Source of the DNA: an uncultured Oscillospiraceae bacterium
GTDB taxonomy: Bacteria; Bacillota; Clostridia; Oscillospirales; Ruminococcaceae
Assembly: GCA_900546885.1 (NCBI GenBank)
Contig: UREN01000029.1
Coordinates: 1 to 24,808, forward strand
Direction: 5' to 3'
Length of the DNA: 24,808 nt
Position numbers and translations under genes: made by a program. A model generated the notes under the pieces. The model saw only the letters and a program-made list of their open reading frames with translations, was not told the origin of the DNA and ran no database searches. Of this stretch, positions 22,615-24,808 are shown one piece after another (the first letter of the stretch is position 1; each line of letters begins with the position of its first letter).

Positions 22615-23724
22615 TCAACGTGTTGCATGCGTGAGCTGTGTGCCGAATTTTTTGTTCATGTAATCGATCTTCTCCCGCACAATCGAGCCCTCTTCCGTCA
22701 GCTCGGCCTGGCTGGGCTGGCTGGAGCGCGGGCCCATCAGGTATGCCATCAGGCCGCGCTGAGTGTGCAGGCGGTTCTCGGCCTGCTGCCACAAAAGCGA
22801 GCCCTCAAAATCCATGGCGTAATCGTCCATCTCTTTGCCGCGCAGCGCGGGCAGGTAATGCATGGTTTTGGCGCCCGGGCAGTGTGCAAGCAGCTCTTTG
22901 TTCACCTGGAAGCCCTTGTCAAGGAACACCTCCTGGAAATATTCAAAATCGCTTTTGCTTTCGGTGCCCTCATAGCAGAAGCAGCCGGTGTACACAAAGT
23001 CTGCCCCCTGCACGGCCTCTACGGGGTCATGGGTGGTGAGGATGCGGCCGCCGCCCTCTTTCACCGCCTGCTCGCGGCAGATAAGGTTGCGCTGAATCAT
23101 CCATTCCGGGTTGTTATCCTTCTCACCGCCCAGCGTGTGCCCCTCGGGGCTGCACAGCACCACAGTGGCGCCAAAGCGCGGCAGCAGCTTGGCAAGGTCG
23201 TTGGCAGAGGTCTCGCGCACGCCGGTGGCGCCCACAAAGGCCAGGCGGATATCTTTCAGCTCTTTGCCCTCGGGCAAATGCTCCAGAATGGTGACAAAGT
23301 CGCACAAAGTCTGCGTCGGGTGGCGGGTATGGTCCATGCCGTTGAAAAACGGCACGCTGCACTGGGCCACAAACTCTTCCATCTCTTTGGTGTTGCGCCA
23401 GCGCATGGCAATGCCGTCCACCATACTGGAGACAACGCGCGCGGTGTCGCCAATGGTTTCGCGTTTGCCCAGGTGCAGCTCGCCCTCTGGCCCGCCCGTG
23501 AGAAACAGGGCGTGCGCGCCCAGCTGCTGGGCGGCCACCTCGAAGGAGATGCGCGTGCGCGTAGAGTTTCCGTTAAAAATCATGGCAATCGATTGCCCCT
23601 GAAGCAGCTTGGGCACCGTGCCCTCGTACGCGTCCTTTTTCAGGCGGCGAATCAGGTCTGCCAGTGCCAGAAGTTCCTCGGTGGAGTAATCCCAGCAATC
23701 CATAAAGTGTTTTACCGGTTTCAT
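22615..23724 (-). CDS. Ornithine/putrescine-type carbamoyltransferase (divergent)
   Basis: Member of the aspartate/ornithine carbamoyltransferase family, 369 residues. By context it probably phosphorolyses the carbamoylated product of the neighbouring deiminase to an amine plus carbamoyl phosphate, like putrescine carbamoyltransferase (PtcA/AguB). Carbamoyl-phosphate motifs are intact: STRTR (54-58) and HPTQ (135-138), and a C-terminal AENRLHTQRGLMAYLM block is present, followed by a long helical tail as in PtcA. The second-substrate side is unusual: HYLP (289-292) replaces HCLP, GATGVRE replaces the GDGNNV/GDATQV type loop, and YTGCFCYEGTES replaces the TDVWxSMG or TDVWYGLYE loop. The ATG at 23722-23724 begins MKPVKHFMD, a normal N-terminus. 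First gene of the operon; no carbamate kinase follows. Confidence 0.82.
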   Translation of the reverse strand: MKPVKHFMDCWDYSTEELLALADLIRRLKKDAYEGTVPKLLQGQSIAMIFNGNSTRTRISFEVAAQQLGAHALFLTGGPEGELHLGKRETIGDTARVVSSMVDGIAMRWRNTKEMEEFVAQCSVPFFNGMDHTRHPTQTLCDFVTILEHLPEGKELKDIRLAFVGATGVRETSANDLAKLLPRFGATVVLCSPEGHTLGGEKDNNPEWMIQRNLICREQAVKEGGGRILTTHDPVEAVQGADFVYTGCFCYEGTESKSDFEYFQEVFLDKGFQVNKELLAHCPGAKTMHYLPALRGKEMDDYAMDFEGSLLWQQAENRLHTQRGLMAYLMGPRSSQPSQAELTEEGSIVREKIDYMNKKFGTQLTHATR

Positions 23725-23786
23725 AAATACAGCAACCCCGTTTCTTGTGTTGTTCCAGGCTGGTGCATTGCTCAGCCTGCGCTTTT

Positions 23787-23815
23787 ATTCTAACGGATGC
23801 ATTTTCATGTTACAA
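23787..23815 (-). promoter_or_regulatory. Promoter of the carbamoyltransferase-deiminase-transporter operon
   Basis: TTGTAA (23810-23815) and TAGAAT (23787-23792) on the minus strand with a 17-base spacer, about 65 bases upstream of the first ATG. It lies in a visibly AT-rich segment shared with the divergent regulator. Confidence 0.65.
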
Positions 23816-23895
23816 TTACACAGAATTATGATGTTGGTATAACAATTTTTAGTTAAAACATCTTATAATTTCTCTTGTAATGCTCATCTTTTTTC

Positions 23896-23924
23896 TTGAC
23901 AAGGCCTGGTAACCTTGGTAGCAT
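23896..23924 (+). promoter_or_regulatory. Promoter of the LuxR-type regulator with repeat in the spacer
   Basis: TTGACA (23896-23901) and TAGCAT (23919-23924) have a 17-base spacer. The spacer holds CCTGGTAA and CCTTGGTA as near-direct repeats and the arms AAGG...CCTT, possible operator half-sites. The regulator ATG is about 80 bases downstream. Confidence 0.7.
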
Positions 23925-24005
23925 AAACCTGTTGAAAATTTTTTGAAGCAGGGTTTGCACGGTGTGCAACGCCCGTTTTACTCGGTAAAAAAGGGGTGTC
24001 GAACC

Positions 24006-24776
24006 ATGGAGCACAGCATCAGCAGCGCGCAGTGGTATCAGTTGGACGAATTGACCGCCACCATTTACAACACGTCATTCGACCACTTGTTTGAAGTTGT
24101 TTTGAAGGGTATCAAGCAGCTGGTGCCGTACTCGCATTCGCTTACCTACCTGCTTCGAAGCGAGGACGGGTTGAACGTGAGCTTTAATTTTAAAAGCGAC
24201 GAGATCCCGCCCGAGCATTTGCGCCTGTACCTGGATAAATATTCCCGGCTGGATTTCATCAACTGGTACACCGGCACCTGCGCGGCCGAGGTGTTCCGCG
24301 AGTCGGACATTCTTCCCAACGACCTGCGGGAACGCTCTATTTTTATGAAGAACTGGATGGAGCCCATTGGCCTGTACCACGGCGCGGGTATGGTGATTTG
24401 GTGCAAGGGCATTTCATACGGCTCTATCTTTCTTTACCGCCCGAAAGATGCTGAAGATTTTTCCGGCCAGGAGCTGGAAGTGCTGCGCGTAATAAACCGC
24501 CATTTGTGCCTGCGCGCCCACGCGCTATACCCAAACGGCCTGGGGCAGATGTTTGTGCAGCAGGGCGCAGGCGACGGGGCCGTGCTTTCCGTCACCTGCC
24601 TGACAAAGCGCGAGCGCGAGATCATCGACTGCATCCGCAACCATGTGCTGCGCAGCGAGCTGTGCGACAAGCTTTTTATCACAGAAAATACGCTGAACAA
24701 ACATTTTGACAACATTTATAAAAAGCTGAACATCAATTCTTATGAAGAGCTGCTGCAGCTTATCAAAAAAAGGTGA
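24006..24776 (+). CDS. LuxR-type transcriptional regulator
   Basis: A 256-residue soluble regulator. The C-terminus (about 195-256) is a LuxR/FixJ helix-turn-helix: LTKREREIIDCIRNH, then LCDKLFITENTLNKHFDNIYKKLNI (recognition helix in the ITENTLNKHFDNIYKKL region). The N-terminal part (1-185) has no membrane segments and looks like a GAF/PAS-like ligand domain, with FSGQELEVLRVINRHL forming a linker helix. The ATG at 24006-24008 has AAGGGG nine bases upstream; a TTG 21 codons earlier has no such support. It faces the deiminase operon across a 281-base gap. LuxR-type AguR controls agmatine genes in Enterococcus and Lactococcus, but AguR is membrane-bound, so this is at best an analogue. It probably senses the operon substrate. 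Confidence 0.85.
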   Translation: MEHSISSAQWYQLDELTATIYNTSFDHLFEVVLKGIKQLVPYSHSLTYLLRSEDGLNVSFNFKSDEIPPEHLRLYLDKYSRLDFINWYTGTCAAEVFRESDILPNDLRERSIFMKNWMEPIGLYHGAGMVIWCKGISYGSIFLYRPKDAEDFSGQELEVLRVINRHLCLRAHALYPNGLGQMFVQQGAGDGAVLSVTCLTKREREIIDCIRNHVLRSELCDKLFITENTLNKHFDNIYKKLNINSYEELLQLIKKR

Positions 24777-24808
24777 CGTAACGCACCGCGCCCCGGGCTT
24801 TTGCTGCC

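Noticed and set aside
1..24808. CRISPR arrays, tRNA or rRNA genes, insertion sequences, phage genes
   Set aside because: None seen: no regularly spaced repeats, no transposase or integrase reading frame, and no recognisable structural RNA on either strand.

Overview
The window looks like a chromosomal segment of a GC-rich, anaerobic, low-oxygen-adapted Firmicute, most likely a gut Clostridia member of the Oscillospirales type. The reasons are a PerR/rubrerythrin peroxide module, an HPr with both His15 and Ser46, strong AGGAGG-type ribosome sites with sigma-A promoters, the uvrC/rsmD/coaD and rimM/trmD housekeeping blocks, and an agmatine-deiminase-like catabolic locus. The genus cannot be fixed by eye.

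Positions 1-10995 are read entirely from the minus strand. In transcription order this half holds: an ICMT-like membrane methyltransferase; pepT overlapping a PHP-family phosphatase gene; inorganic pyrophosphatase with a 45-residue membrane peptide that is easily overlooked; a Qnr-like pentapeptide repeat protein; rimM overlapping trmD; HPr; uvrC; rsmD, coaD and a coiled-coil protein; perR; and rubrerythrin. Several sigma-A type promoters and rho-independent terminators mark the transcription units.

Positions 11195-19919 are on the plus strand and form a cell-surface glycan cluster. Three enzymes make UDP-N-acetyl-L-fucosamine (CapE/CapF/CapG = WbjB/C/D = FnlA/B/C types). They are followed by a WbuB-like GT4 glycosyltransferase, a DPM1-like GT2 coupled to a DUF2304 membrane protein, and an MBOAT plus a membrane-anchored SGNH-like protein that look like an O-acylation pair. 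No initiating transferase, flippase or polymerase is in the window. A strong bidirectional terminator closes the cluster.

Positions 19995-23724 (minus) and 24006-24776 (plus) form a divergently controlled locus: a carbamoyltransferase, an agmatine-deiminase-family enzyme and an NhaC-family transporter, facing a LuxR-type regulator across an AT-rich promoter region. The layout resembles the agmatine deiminase (AgDI) pathway. However, both enzymes depart from their families at substrate-recognition motifs (HYLP in place of HCLP and no DxxxSMG-like loop in the transferase; no WPERxDNW block in the deiminase), the transporter is not the usual amino-acid/polyamine antiporter, and no carbamate kinase is present. 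This is the best candidate here for an undescribed pathway variant, possibly acting on a guanidino compound other than agmatine.
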